DNA of 64,000 nt from Inia geoffrensis (taxonomy: Eukaryota > Chordata > Mammalia > Artiodactyla > Iniidae). The DNA is taken from contig CM070904.1 of the NCBI GenBank assembly GCA_036417435.1, forward strand, positions 63,310,408-63,374,407. Reading direction: 5' to 3'. Made by a program: the position numbers and the translations under genes. The notes under the pieces are model-generated. The model saw only the letters and a list, made by a program, of their open reading frames with translations. It had not been told where the DNA came from and ran no database searches. Numbering within the stretch: position 1 is the first letter of the stretch; each line of letters opens with the position of its first letter. Below, one piece after another: positions 1 through 12,844 of the stretch.

Positions 1-42
1 GAAGTAGAAAGATTGAGAAAGATAAAGAGATTAAACAAGCAG

Positions 43-168
43 GGAATTCCCTGGCGGTCCAGTGGTTAGGACTCTGCACTTTCACTGCCGAGGGTGCAGG
101 TTCAACCCCTGGTCAGGGTACTAAGATCCCACAAATCGTGGCTCAGCCAAAAAAAAAGGAAAAAAAGT
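43..168 (+). mobile_element. tRNA-Glu-derived SINE (CHR-type, short form)
   Basis: The element begins gggaattccctggcggtcc, carries a B-box-like ggttcaacccc and ends in an A-rich tail. It is flanked by a perfect 12-bp target-site duplication, ttaaacaagcag, at 31-42 and 169-180. It has diverged from the younger copies in the window, which suggests an older insertion within a PSMD14 intron. Confidence 0.88.
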
Positions 169-180
169 TTAAACAAGCAG

Positions 181-1722
181 TTTACTATGTGGGACTAAAA
201 ATTAATGGTGGAGGCTAGAGCTTTTGGAGACAGTTAAAGTTGATTTTGGTTGTCACACACCAAAAAAGTAATATTTTACTTTTTAAATTAAACACATCTT
301 ACAAAATAAATATTAACCAAGAGACAGTGTATAAGATTTGCCAAGTGTTAACACAAGTCTTTTGAGAGAATTGAGCTTTGAAAAAATGTTGATGGGCCCA
401 TACAAGCTAAATTCCAGCAGAATTAAGTTTGGCTTTGAAGAGCATGCCCTGATTTATATGTAGTGTTCCAGCTGGAAATTCCCATTGCTTCTAGATTGTA
501 TGGAAAAAATATATATATATTTAATCTTTCTAGTGTATGTTTTCATGCTGTGGAGATTAAAGAGAAAACAATAGTTCATCCTATTTAAAACAGTTAACCT
601 TTTATAAATTAACCTTTAAAGAAATTTAAGTTATTATTCAGCGGACTGTAGGAATGGTTTTCATTTCTCTGTAACATTACAAGTTTAAGTAAATTCTTAT
701 TGGTACTACTGCCAGGAAATAACCTATTTATGGTTACTGCTGCCCATCCACAGAAGTTTTTGCTATTTTACAGTTTTAAAAAATCTCTGAAGTACTCAAA
801 AATTTGTAAGGTTTGGTTATAAAGTGAAAACAATGTATAAGCTGTGATATGAAGGAGTCCAAATTTGGGGCTGTAATTCCCTCTGTGATTGAAAGAGAAT
901 GTGGTGGAGTTTTTAGTAACACTTAAAATATAAAAAGAAAGGCCCATACAACCAGTTCTTCATAGTATTCTTTTTAATTGGTTGGTGTTTTAAACTAAGG
1001 TAATTACTGTTAGGTGCCAGTTAGCTCCTAAAGTGAAAGAAGGTTAGAAAATAATTAAATTCCTTTGTACCAACTTTTTGATTTCAAGTCTGAAGTCCAC
1101 GCAGACGTTCTGCTTGATTATTAGTCACTGATTTCTCTAGTTACTGAACTTTAGCACCCACAACTCTTTTATTCCAAATCTCCTAGTTTATTCGTGCCAA
1201 GATGTATCAATATTTTAATATTGATAACATTTGATTGGATATTTGTAAATGAATCTGCCAGTGAAAAAATGAATTGTAAAAGACTTCTTCAAGAATAGCA
1301 TAGACACATAAAATTTTGCTTTGTTTTCAAGCATGTAGCCCTATAAATTCAGAGATCTGACAGTTTACTTTTCAGGTAGAAAAACTGCCTACTTGGTAAC
1401 CTGAAAGAAGGTTTGGATGCAACTTTTATGTAATTACATATAAAATATGTAATTATATGATTACATTTGTTTTATCAAAGTAGCTGTATTAAATAAGAAG
1501 GTCTTGTTTTGTGCTAGTGCAATAAGATAAGAAAAGCAAAATAAGATATAAATATTGGGAAACCAGGCCAGATTATCATTATTTAAGTATGATAGGATAT
1601 GTTTGCAATCAAGCATAGAAATACATGAAAGTAAACTAGAATACTATTAGAACTATTATGATTGAGAATTACGTAGCCATGCAGTTTCATAGGCTGAAAC
1701 CAGTTGAAAAATATAAAAGGCA
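181..1722. other. PSMD14 intron, no recognisable element
   Basis: AT-rich intronic sequence with many stop codons in all frames. I see no exon, RNA gene or recent repeat. Short AT dinucleotide runs occur near 510-521. Confidence 0.6.
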
Positions 1723-1919
1723 GGGCTTCCCTGGTGGCGCAGTGGTTGAGAGTCCACCTGCCGATGCAGGGGATGCAGGTTCACGCCCCGGTCCAGGAAG
1801 ATCCCACATGCCACAGAGCTGCTGGGTCTGTGAGCCACGGCTGCTGAGCCTCCGCGTCCGGAGCCTGTGCTCCGCAACGGGAGAGGCCACAACAGTGAGA
1901 GGCCTGCATACCGCAAAAA

Positions 1920-1953
<34 letters not shown>

Positions 1954-1960
1954 TATATGA
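1723..1960 (+). mobile_element. CHR-type SINE with AT-repeat tail
   Basis: A nearly full-length young cetacean SINE starts gggcttccctggtggcgcag and ends with accgc followed by an A-run. The tail runs directly into an (AT)n stretch at about 1937-1959, so the poly(A) tail has seeded a microsatellite. Open reading frames overlapping it on both strands are artefacts of the GC-rich SINE body. Confidence 0.92.
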
Positions 1961-2235
1961 CAAATCAGTTTACAGAAGCTCCAAAATTACAAAGTATTTA
2001 GGAATAACTACCATAAAAAATGTAAATGTATAAATATGTATATATGACTTCTTTGAAAAATACTAAAATCATTTGTGAACAAATCCCCGTTTCCAAAAGG
2101 AAGACTTGGTATTTGTAAAGCTGTGGTCAAGCTTCCCAAAGGTTAGTTTAGTGCTAGTAAGAATATCAGTGAGCTTCTAACTTTTGATAACTTGACAGTA
2201 AAGTTTACCTGCAATAAAAATAACATTTATTGAAT

Positions 2236-2700
2236 GCTTATTAGGAGTCAGACTGGCAGAAAATATTTGTACCTATAACACAGAAAAGGCTAGTATCCAA
2301 AAAGTACATAACAGACAAAGAATTCCTATAAAATATAAAGAAAGGATAATAAATTGGACAACAGAGCTGGAAAATTCACTGAAGATGAATGGCATATAAA
2401 CATGAAAAATAATTCAATCTTATTAAGTATTCAAAGAAAAAAGTTAAAAGTATAAGATTTTTCTTTTCTTTTCAAATAAAAAAAATGGTTTGGGAGAATG
2501 CGCCACTAGTGGGAAAATAAAAAAGTGGTATATGGCATTTTTGAAGGCCATCTCCCATTTTATCTTTAAATTTTAAGTGCATATCTCTTTAAGCCAATGT
2601 GTTCTCTTTTAAGGATTTATTATGAAGAATGAAATTTTACAAGTACCAACTTAGAGAAATATTTAAAACTTGATGTTATGTGTGTAAAATGAAATTGTGT
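2236..2700 (+). mobile_element. Old L1 fragment, sense orientation
   Basis: The stretch gcagaaaatatttgtacc followed by ctagtatccaaaaagtacat, then an A-rich segment ending near gaatgcgccac, resembles the 3' part of mammalian L1 ORF2 in sense orientation. It is heavily mutated and has no open frame. Boundaries are approximate. Confidence 0.6.
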
Positions 2701-5700
2701 AACAATATGAAAAGTCCCTACTATGTTACCTTCCCTCCATTTTTCAACGATACCTCTCTGTCTCACATATATATCAATGTATTATGCTGTTAACAGTGTC
2801 ACCTCTCAGGTGGAAGGTAGGGGAATTTTATACTTGATGTAAATCCTGGGTTCTTTTTAGTTTTTGCACTAAGCAGGCGTTATTTATGTCTATTGTGTTA
2901 GCTTGAGGTAGCAATGGCTTAAACAGGATAGGAATGTACATCTCTTGCAATTCAAGGCCATGTGAATCTTTGAAGTTATTACATTCACATACCCAGATAT
3001 CTCCATCTTTTGCTCCACTTTCCTTGTATTGGCTTCCATCGTTTAGATCTCCTCATGATTCATGGTGATTGCTAAAGCTTTAGCCATCCCATCTGAGTTC
3101 CAAGCAACAGGAAGAAATGCAAGGGCAAAAGAGAGAGACCTCTCAGCTAAATCAATTCCTTTTCAGGATCCTTTCTATAAGTCCCACCCAGCACTTCTGA
3201 TTATATCTCATTGGCAGAACTTAATCAAGTGGACATACTTTGCTTTGAGAAAGGCTATATAGTCTTTTACCTGGGAGCATTACTGCCTTTAATAAGATTA
3301 GAGCTATATTATAAAAGAAGATGTGTATTAGGTAGGCAACTAGCAGTAGACTCTGCCATAGAAAGTTTTTTCAACAGTCTAAACTGCAGTTTCTATTATA
3401 CATACACACACTTGTATGGACACACACATGATGTTTATTTTATATCTCTATTTTATATAATTACATTTTAAAATTGGATTCCTTATAATATTTTTAGAAG
3501 GAATTTACGTATTCTGGGTCACTTAATAAATCATGGGTTTGGCTTTATTCAGGATGTGTCATTAGAAAGTAATGATTTCCCGAATTGCCATGAATGTTGC
3601 TTTGAGGTCTTTGGAGATAGATAAGACTATATTTAAGTCACAGTTTCATGGCTGTGTGGCTATATTGTCCCCATCATTAGTTGGGCACACTCCTTTTTTG
3701 TATATTTCATATTGCATTATAATTTGAGATTTACAGGCAGGTAAAGTAAAACCCAAATGCAAGCTTCTTGAAGAACAAGAACTGTCTTACTCATAGTGAG
3801 TACTTAATAGTTATTTACTGAATGTATAAAATGATGAAAATTCTACTGTTGAGGACATACATAGAATGTACTAGAGCGTTGTAGGCACTTTCAAAAGGAG
3901 AGTTAGAAAAAAATTTATAGTAGAAATATTGCTGGAATTAACATATAGGAGATAGTGCCTAATTTCTTTATGTAAAATGTAGATTACTTCACTGGGATGT
4001 TTTAAAGATTCAGTAAATTAATATGTACATGCTAATGTTTAATTACTAATGGTTGTAGGGAACCCATTTTTTTTTTCTCCATATTCACACCTGTAATACT
4101 TTCTCATATAGTTTTCTAATTGTTTCATGTTTGTTAATTTTGCTTTCCCAAGTATGTTTTATAAAAGCCATTTCTTTAAACTTATTCTCTATCCCCATAA
4201 CCCATAATGTGATTTTCAGTTATATAGTCAATGCATTGACTTTTTATGAAAATCAAGAAAGAACTAAAATGCCTATATTACATTCACTAACAGTTTATGC
4301 AGAGATTGTTTAATGGTGAAAAAAGATACCATATAGGTGATTTTACAAAGCATGTGCTTAAATGGAAGCATGGCATGTTAAGAGTGAACACTGTAAACAT
4401 ATCAAAGGGAAAAAAAGAAGCCCAAGGAATGGAATAGATATGACATATAAAGTGAAATAAGAGACATGGTGTCATGAAAGCAGAGGTTAAAGGATTAGAA
4501 GAGAAAAGGGGTATTGGAAAAGGTGTTCAGAAAGTTCAAGTAAACTGAGTCCATTGGAATTTGCCAGGTGGAGATCCTTAAAAGAGTATTCATGAAGTGC
4601 TAAGGGTCCAATCCATGTTTGTTAGAAGGTAAATAAAATGGTAGAATTTGAAACACAGATTTTCCATTTGAGAAATTTGAGTATTACCAGGAAAAAGATA
4701 ATGAGGTTAATGGCTTTAGTAAAAGCCTCTTTAAGATAGGGGGTACATCTGAGGGGATTGTGATAACATAACAGACCAAATTCCAGGAATTTCTTAGAAC
4801 TGTGCAGACCGTGCATGATGGGATAGCCATCTGGGGGTCTTTGTTGATAAACTGTTAAAAACGTTTCTAGTGTGAATAGCCACAAACATTTTCAGTGCTT
4901 TTTTGTTGGTTGAGTAAACCGAAGAGCACGAATGCAAAAGCAAAATTTGATGCCAAATCACAGAAGTTGCCATAAACACAGAAGTTCCCCTAGTAAGGAC
5001 ACTGCCTGTGCCTGAATTTCATTTGTTTCTGCTGCTACCATTTCTTAATTTTTCCTGGTGACTAGCCAGATTAGAGCTATGAATGAAGGCAAACTGGTCT
5101 TGCCCAGATGATAGATGAGATAAAAGGTAACTTAGGTAGGTGGAGAAAATATTTAGGGGTTTAATGTGATGATCTGGTCTATCTCAGAATGTAAGAGATG
5201 TGCTTACTCTTTTGTCATGGGGGTTTGCAACCTTAGTATATGCCTAAATCTACAGCTGCTCCTCATTTTCCAGATGGCATCTATGGCTGGGAGTACTTTT
5301 TACCATCTGCACTTCTCAAAGAGTTTGTGAACTCTCTCTTTTAATTATAGGAAATGGAAAAACTAATTGGTAAAGTGGTTAAATGATAAAAAAGATTTTT
5401 AAAATTAGAGTTAGAGCTTTTTATATTGTTTAACCTTTCAAATAAGATCAATGCTTTAAGTCCTTTTTTACTTTCATCTTTGCATGTCTGCCATCTTTGA
5501 TATTTGCAACACTCCAAAGTACTCCATAATAACTATTTTGTACATGGATTGGTATTTTGAGCCAAATTCCAAAACCCTTACCTCCTTCCAGTATCGTAAA
5601 GTACTATTGTTGGCGTGTGCATAGAACAACTAACACTGAATGGATATAGAGTACAGACTTAACGTGAATTGTTCCATTTATCTAATATGTTTTCAGGTTG

Positions 5701-7401
5701 GTAAGGTATAGCGTCATGATTTGTAAAAGTAATTTAGAAAGACAAACTTTTTATGCGTTGCCAGTGTTTCTGTATATGTAAAACACTGAGATAGTAGGAG
5801 AAGCAATTTCCCAGTTAGAAGATACTTTTTTAACTAGCTGCGAATAATAGGAGTGGCATCTGACTCTGAAAATGAATATATTCTCTGTCTAGGGAATTCT
5901 AGATTTGGAGTGTTATTAACTTATTTTCCCTTTTTTAGTTTTATGAGTCATAAATGTATTTCCTAATGATGTGTTGTAAATAAGTATCCTGTAATAATCA
6001 GTAGATACAATACTTATTCACTGTATTTTCTCTTTAGGCAGATTCTGCTGCGGAAAATTCTCCAGATAGTTTGTCCGTTTATAACATTAGATACTTGCCA
6101 TCTTTGCTCATTTTCAAGTTCTCTGTTTACAAAACTATTAAGGAGGTGTGAAATGCAGCCAAACTTCCTAGTTTATGGGAAATGTCTGATGATTGCATTT
6201 CCTACGTGTTCATTGTTCACACATGAAGAAATTTGGCAGCTGCGACATGATTAAGTTTAGAGTATCCAAATCTAACCCTCACTGGGATTTTGGTTTCCTG
6301 CTTTCTGCCCCTGTCTTCTCACCCGCTTTGTAACCATATTAAGTGCTATGGTTATTACTTCTTAAGATTGGTGATACTTACATTTTCTTCATTTTCCATT
6401 TATCAAATACTGTGAATAAATCATAGACCAGGAGTTCACCTGATGCAGAGTCCCAGCTTCAGGCAGTACCATGCCCAAAACTATTACGAAGGAGGTTGCT
6501 TAAACTTAGAATTCTCAATAAAGAGGTTACACAGTGGTGCCATTATTAGGGTAGAGGGCAATATTGGTAGCTAATCTAAATGCTGTAATTACTTCAAAAT
6601 TATTCTGCTAGAAAATTTATGGTCATACACATAAAAGTTTGTAGCTGGCTTTGAAAATAGTAGAAAGTGGTTTGTATATGTGGTTTGGTTGATTTAATTT
6701 TTATTTGATTTGGCATTTATTTCAAGTAATTTTTTTGATGTTGAAAACTTCAGATTACTCTATTTCTTTATGATTATTAAAGATCATTCATGTGGAGATG
6801 TGAGAATTTTTTCTGAGTACATCTATTACTTTTACAGATTTAAATATGTGAAGGTATTAAGGGATTACACTATATGATTTGTTAACTGTGGACCAAAAGT
6901 CAGTAGCAAGTCCTTTGATCCTAAGTGTTACTGATAGTTAGGTACTGGGTATGCACAGTTTGGTTGACAAGAAAAAGGAGACAAAGGTAATAGGAAGTTG
7001 GGGGAAAATAGGAAAAGAAAAAGGAGACAGAATGGGAGTAGTTAGTACCCCAGTGCCACAAGCAGCTCCCTTAGGGTCTTCCATCCTCCAGTTTAGCCAT
7101 CCCTCAGATAATTCCATAACAGTTTTCAAATGGTGACCACTTCCATTTGGTGGTCCAATTGGATATTTTCAATGTCTTTTACAAATTTCTTAAGTCTGTT
7201 TTCAAAATGATGGTGGTTATAGTTTTTATTACCCTGAAGGCTGTTCTGAAGATTAGCAAAATTGCTTTTTTGTGCAATAAATTACTTGAATAAAAGGTTC
7301 TGTGAATGAAAATTATGATCATCATTATCTCTGATGATTATTCAGCAGTGGGAAAAGTACACTTAGAATTTGAATCTCTGTCCTTTGTGTTTCATTCACA
7401 G
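2701..7401. other. PSMD14 intron, largely unique AT-rich sequence
   Basis: No coding exon, structured RNA or recent transposon is visible. Reading frames here are short and lack splice-supported coding pattern. A diverged stretch at about 3750-3835 (ending gagtacttaatagttatt) resembles the 3' end of an L2- or MIR-like repeat, but I cannot assign it. Confidence 0.55.
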
Positions 7402-7464
7402 GCTGTAGAAGAAGAAGATAAGATGACACCTGAACAGCTGGCAATAAAGAATGTTGGCAAGCAG
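7402..7464 (+). CDS. PSMD14: PSMD14 penultimate coding exon
   Basis: This is a 63-bp exon of exactly 21 codons encoding AVEEEDKMTPEQLAIKNVGK plus Q. It lies between a ttcattcacag acceptor and a gtgagg donor. The peptide matches the PSMD14 C-terminal region, about residues 258-278 of the 310-residue protein. This part is known to lie in the C-terminal helical region that packs into the lid helical bundle, outside the catalytic MPN domain. The exon joins in phase 0 with the last exon at 9906. The longer open frame around it (from 7306) is a read-through of intron and is not real coding sequence. Identification is from the peptide and from the neighbouring exon giving the exact PSMD14 C-terminus. 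Confidence 0.96.
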
Positions 7465-9905
7465 GTGAGGTGTACTGTAATAGGTTATGCATTCACATAA
7501 TAACGTGCTCTTGTTAAAAGTATTCTGGAGCCTGTGTGATTGTTTTCCCCCTATCTGTTCACTGTACATTTTTCTTCTGTCATGTAAATGTGATGCTACT
7601 TTTAAAGGTCCCTGAATTATTTGATGTCAGATTCTTTTTGTCATCTGTAAGAGAAGTAAATCACAAATATACCTGTGAGATACTATCTTTAGTGAAAACA
7701 ATTTTGTAGAAATAAAGTAGGAAACTTGTGTCCTGAGTTGATTTTCCAAGCACTATTTTTACTTGAAATAATATTGTCCATGAAGATAACAGAATGGTAG
7801 GTTTATTTCATATGTAACAGTTTTAAAAATGATATAGTTTATCAATATGTAGGCTTCAATATATAGGTAATATTCATGAGAAAGCTTAGAGCCCGTGTTG
7901 GATTCTACTGAGTGAAGGAAAAGGGTTTTAAGTATTTGCTCTTTCACTTTTCCCAAGATGAAATATATATTTTAGTTCCTATTTTTCTGAAGGTTGGGGG
8001 GAACACAGCAACCAATTAAAAGAATCTACAGATTAATTAGACTGTTTTTTAAAGAATGTTGATTACATTTTTTCATTTCATGGAACATGGTTATCATATT
8101 GCTGATGTTGGCAGAATCTTGATATTTCAGATGCAAGACACTAAGCTGTCTTTGCTTTCAGCCATCCTACCATATGCTCTGATCCCATCACATCTCACAA
8201 GCTATGTAGGTTTGGGCCAGGACCATTCTTGGATGGGAAATCTCTAAGAATCACCCAGCTGCCACAAGAAGTAATGTAGATAACTGAGGGAAGTGTGTTA
8301 CCAATTCACCGCAAAACCAGTTATTCCAATAGAGCAGTAGGGGCAAAGGTCTGACTTAAGTATCATAATTCGTGAAGTCAAATCTCACTGCATTCTGAAT
8401 ATTACAGTTTCATTAACAAGAGGAACCCTCCAAAACCGAAAATGAGATATAATTCATCTTATTCTCTCATCCTGTGTGATACAGTCACCCTTGTCTTTTC
8501 CCACTACTTATTTTAGTCTAATATGTAATATTAGATCACCAACTTGGAGCCTAGCATTCAGTAACTATTTTTTGAATAAATGACTCTGATGCTATAGTTT
8601 CTTGATGTAGATTCTATTTAACAGTTAGCAGCAAAGAAATTAAAAGTGAAACTGAAAATATATATAATTGGCAAAGTTTAATAATCATCAGAATCATTTT
8701 TTAAAAATATAGTGCTTCACTAGTTTGGCCTCCTGTGTGGCAAAAGCAAAACTGCCTATGATGGAATCAGACCAATATCTTTTTCTCCTGCCAGTCTTTC
8801 TTAGTCTCTGTCACCTAAAATGTCCTAAGGCTTATTTCTGAAATAAAGAAAATTTAATGTTGTGGTCTAGTTATTTGAAATTATTTGTAGCGTGTCGTAT
8901 CTCTGGGTATTTTAAAGAAATCAAGCGTATTGAAATTGTAGTTTAGAAAAGAACAGCCAAGAAGTAATTTCAGTGGTGAACATTTGTTTAAAGTTAGGAG
9001 TCTTGGTATTTTAGCAAAATACATATAAGAAAATAATGGTTTAATTGAAAGTTTTTTATTGTGTGCAATATCTATCCTTTATTTCAAAGCTTTCAAATTT
9101 AGCTGAAATATTTAAATCAGCTCAGCCTTAAACATAAATGTATATTAAGCATTTAAACTTAACTTCCCGTATTACAATGCAATTTTAAGTCTTGTTTTTA
9201 ACTCAGATGTTTCAAATACAGATTTGATCAGGTTTAAATTAACTGATTGTACCTATATTCTTTTCTGTGATACATTTTTTCAAAATAGCTACATGAAATA
9301 TTTATCCTTAACATTTTAGAATTGATCCAAATTGTATTTAAATTTTTAAATTACTAACAGTGACTTTTGATCCAAGAATACTTCCTGAATCATTTAAAGC
9401 ACTATTCCTGAAATATTAAAATTATATAGGAATTAAATTAAAATTACAGAGGAAGTGATGAGAATTCACATTGAACTCTTTCCTTTTGGTATGTCTGCTT
9501 TGAGTAAAGTACCCCCTCAGACATTCAGTATATATGAATGGCAGAAAATATACACACATAATCAGGCTTATACACACAGATAAAATGCTTATGCTTTTTT
9601 TAAAAAATCAGATGATTTCGGATTTGTATAGAATTCCTTGTGACTCTTTATCATTTCTGCTGCAGAGTCATAACATCGATTGTGTAAATCGATCTTTATT
9701 TTATCAGCTCCTTAACATTTTAACAGATTTAGAAATCCTGAAAATGTAACAATATATAGGGAAAGTTAAATTGTAAAATATATATAAATTTAGTTTTGGC
9801 TTTCTTTACCAATTTCATCAGCTACTGAAAAAAAATCTAAATAATTCATCTACCAGTAATATGGTTCTTTTTTCTTCTTCTTTCCATATTCCTTTTTTCT
9901 TTTAG
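7465..9905. other. PSMD14 last intron
   Basis: This is a GT-AG intron with donor gtgagg and an acceptor preceded by a pyrimidine-rich tract ending cttttag at 9905. The interior is AT-rich. One 5S-rRNA-like relic at about 8155-8265 is listed separately. No other element is recognised. Confidence 0.85.
8155..8265 (+). repeat. 5S-rRNA-like relic (ancient 5S-derived SINE head or 5S pseudogene)
   Basis: The order of short blocks follows 5S ribosomal RNA: gccat near the start, then catctcacaagctatg, tttgggccaggacc, and cttggatgggaaatctct. These align with the 5S internal promoter and the conserved 'acttggatgggagacc' segment. Many substitutions show it is old. 5S-derived heads are known in AmnSINE1-type elements, and 5S pseudogenes are also common. 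I cannot tell which this is, because the sequence after 8265 does not give me a clear second module. Confidence 0.55.
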
Positions 9906-10004
<99 letters not shown>

Positions 10005-10005
<1 letters not shown>

Positions 10006-10320
10006 GCAATGCAAAAAGCTCTTAGTGATACTTTCAGTGTATAGTCCTCTTGTTCCTAATGCCCAAAATCAAGGGACCTCTGAAGGTGTATTTGGTTAAA
10101 TGTAAGACATCTGGCATCATTTGCAGCACTGTAACACCTTCAGTCTCCGTTGTGCAATTACTTCTGTTTCTTTAGTCAGGGTCTTTGCAGATTCCAAAGT
10201 TGTATAAGAATACATCAAAGTGGACAGATTTTGTTAAGATCCCATTTAATATTTGAAGAAATCAGTAACACAAATATATTTTGATTGTTGCTTACAAAAT
10301 AAAATACATTTACAGTCTGT
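10005..10320 (+). other. PSMD14: PSMD14 3' UTR (predicted)
   Basis: This runs from the stop codon to shortly after the second AATAAA, at 10298-10303 (context ttacaaaataaaatac). The 3' end is an estimate; no transcript evidence is available. Confidence 0.6.
10298..10303 (+). terminator. PSMD14: Probable main PSMD14 poly(A) signal
   Basis: Perfect AATAAA about 295 bases after the stop codon, followed by a T/G-containing stretch (cagtctgtgtctcctgagg) that could serve as the downstream element. Confidence 0.6.
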
Positions 10321-12036
10321 GTCTCCTGAGGTCTTTTTGGCACTGGGTGGAATTGACAGAATAACATTTGACAGTGCACTGGAAATCTCACACAAAGATA
10401 TGTTTTCCTTTGTAACTTAAGATAACACATAAAAGATCAGTGTGATAACAAAACTTCACAAATGTAAAATGACTGCCATTAAAGAGTGGCTACCTCATTA
10501 GTGAGTAACCCAGAAAAATGTTGACATATTATTAAAAATATTTGTCACAAGTTAATATTGAATACTCAATATCTTGTTAACAGATTATACTTTCAGTATT
10601 TCAGAGGGGTACATATAAGGAGAAAAGGGAGGCAGTTTAAATTTAGACTTTGGTGATTTTTTTTTTTTTTTTTTAAGAGTACATTCCACCAACAGTGTTG
10701 CGATTGTCTGGGAATTGCCTGCTGCAAAACTTCACTAGACTTTCAGCTGAGACAGCCATAGAAGGTGTGCAGTGTCCTCAAAGCAAAATGAGAAACGTAG
10801 CCATAATGTGAATTGAATATCATGAGCACATAAGCAATAATTTTGTTACTGTCTTCTCTCATCTTTCTTAAATTAACTTAGAAGTACCCAGTTTTCTGAT
10901 AAAGACAAAAATTTGACTAATGGCAGTTTTCATAGATGACCTCGTCCCTCAACCTGTTTCTAACCTGATGTACATAAGTACTCACACATGGTACAGCACC
11001 ATACTGGGTACACCAAAGAATGTGCAAAACGCATGGAGACAAAGATTTAATTGTCTCTCCCTTTGTGAAAATATGGTAAGAATGTTTCTAAGGCTTCATT
11101 AAAGAGGGAGTTTACTTGGGGATTTAGAATTGAGCCTTAGCCTCTGATAGAGTAGTATGAATAATGTGGTGAACCAAATTACTCTCCTATTTGAATAATT
11201 CTAGGCTGTTCTTGGTTGCCTAAGTGAAAAGTTACCAGAAACTAAAAGTGGAAGTGGCTTAAATTCCCACTATGTTTCACAGTCTCTTGTTTTTGGTGGA
11301 ATAAGGTATTCTGAGCATTTCTTGATTGTCCTGTGGTTTCTTCTTTTAAATATAGTGATGGTATATTTTATATAGGACTTGTAATATGTATTAATTGTTG
11401 GGATTACAACAGCTAACCATTTACAATTAAAATATGAGTTGAAGTTTGTAGAAATTTTCCTTTTGCCTGATTTAAACGTGTGCAAGTGTTTCGGTTTTTT
11501 TAAATACATGATTTTCCCCTTTACATAAATCAGGTTCTGTGACTTCTTTCACAGATACTGTGAAAAGCTAGTCAAGATTTTTTTTGTACAATATGTCCAC
11601 AGAAGAAGGCCTGAATAATACAAGGGTTATTCTCAACATTCCATTGGAAACTACTTTTTTTTTTTTTCTTTCTTTCACTTTAGTCCCCTGAAAAATAGCT
11701 CCTGAGTGAGTAAAGTGACTGAGAAGGCTTACACTAGGCCTGCCTTTTGCTCTTGTTTGATCACCTCATCTTCCGGGACTTCCCACAGTCACATACCATG
11801 TTCTCCCACTTGGTTCATGTTGGAGACGTTCCCAATTTCAAAACCTTACCAGAATCCCTCCTAGCAAAAACCTACAGTTTTGTAGATTTGGAGTCAATCA
11901 GAATGAGGATGTCTTAAGAAGGCTCAGTGACCACCTTTCTCTTGGAATGCACAGCTAGTTTAGCAGCAGCCTGATAACCCAGGCCGAGGCAGGCACTGAA
12001 ACAACTTATTTAATCACAAGCTCAATAAGCCACTTC

Positions 12037-12038
<2 letters not shown>
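10321..12038. other. PSMD14-TBR1 intergenic sequence, proximal part
   Basis: AT-rich non-coding DNA with a T-run at about 10659-10674 and another near 11655-11670. No exon or transposon is recognised. Short open frames on both strands lack any coding signature. Confidence 0.55.
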
Positions 12039-12067
<29 letters not shown>

Positions 12068-12077
12068 GTGTGCATGT

Positions 12078-12115
<38 letters not shown>
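12039..12115. repeat. (GT)n microsatellite, interrupted
   Basis: About 77 bp of GT dinucleotides with a short interruption (gtggtgtgcatgtg) near 12067-12078. The reading frame through it is a repeat artefact. Confidence 0.95.
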
Positions 12116-12117
<2 letters not shown>

Positions 12118-12254
12118 CATCTTTACCGGTCTCTGCAGCACTAAAGCAGCACTAGAACCAAAACTCTTGCCTCTAATACAGAGATGTTCCCGCTTTCCAC
12201 TTAGCCTAGTATGGGGGCATCAAAAGCTCCAGCGTCACTATTCAGTGCCATCTG

Positions 12255-12375
12255 CCTGTACCAGGAGCACCTGAGTCTTCCAGGAGCTCATTTAGAAATA
12301 CAGACCTGCTGAATCCGAATCAAGAATCCTGGTGTGGTGCATAAGCACTTTTAAAGTTTGAGAAGACCAGCTCTA
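12255..12375 (+). mobile_element. MER5-like hAT DNA transposon relic
   Basis: The sequence reads caggagcacctgagtcttcc, ggagctcatttagaaataca, then gctgaatccgaatcaag and ends near gtttgagaagaccag. The order and spacing are those of MER5-type non-autonomous hAT elements. It is strongly diverged and its ends are approximate. Confidence 0.5.
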
Positions 12376-12844
12376 TGGAAGTATGATTCAAGAGCTGATG
12401 TGCTGATTCTGAGAAAAGCCTGTTTTCCTTCTTGAGCATATATGTTAAAGACGTAGCCTGTATGTGAGGAATCACTGAATTCAGTACTGGTAATCTAAGT
12501 GAGAGTGCACATTTATCTCCTAATCCAGTTCCTTAGAAACTCTGAGGAGGAGGCACTCTTTCCTCTACTTTAACATGTCATTTTTAGCATTCTTCATTTT
12601 TTAAAAAGCCAGTTCAGGGTGCCGGGAATAACAAAACCCGAAAAAGAGCCCAGGTAGAGTCTCTCTGCGACACTGAAGGCTCTGCCCCACGGAGGAGGGG
12701 GTGGAGAGAGCCATTCGGGGACAAAGAAGTGAATGATCGAAAAAGGGGAAAGCAAGAGTAGCCAAAACCAGGCCAAAGGCTCTCGGGAGAAATGGCGGTG
12801 AAAGGTAAAAGGCAAAGAAAACCAAGCGTCCAATAATGTCATAG

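Noticed and set aside
43..168. tRNA gene suggested by A/B-box-like motifs
   Set aside because: The motifs belong to the tRNA-Glu-derived head of a SINE with an A-rich tail and target-site duplication; no foldable cloverleaf as in a real tRNA gene.
1723..1960. Open frames over SINEs (also at 31.7, 38.2, 49.6, 56.1, 56.7 and 62.8 kb)
   Set aside because: They recur with near-identical peptides because the SINE is repeated; CHR SINEs do not encode proteins.
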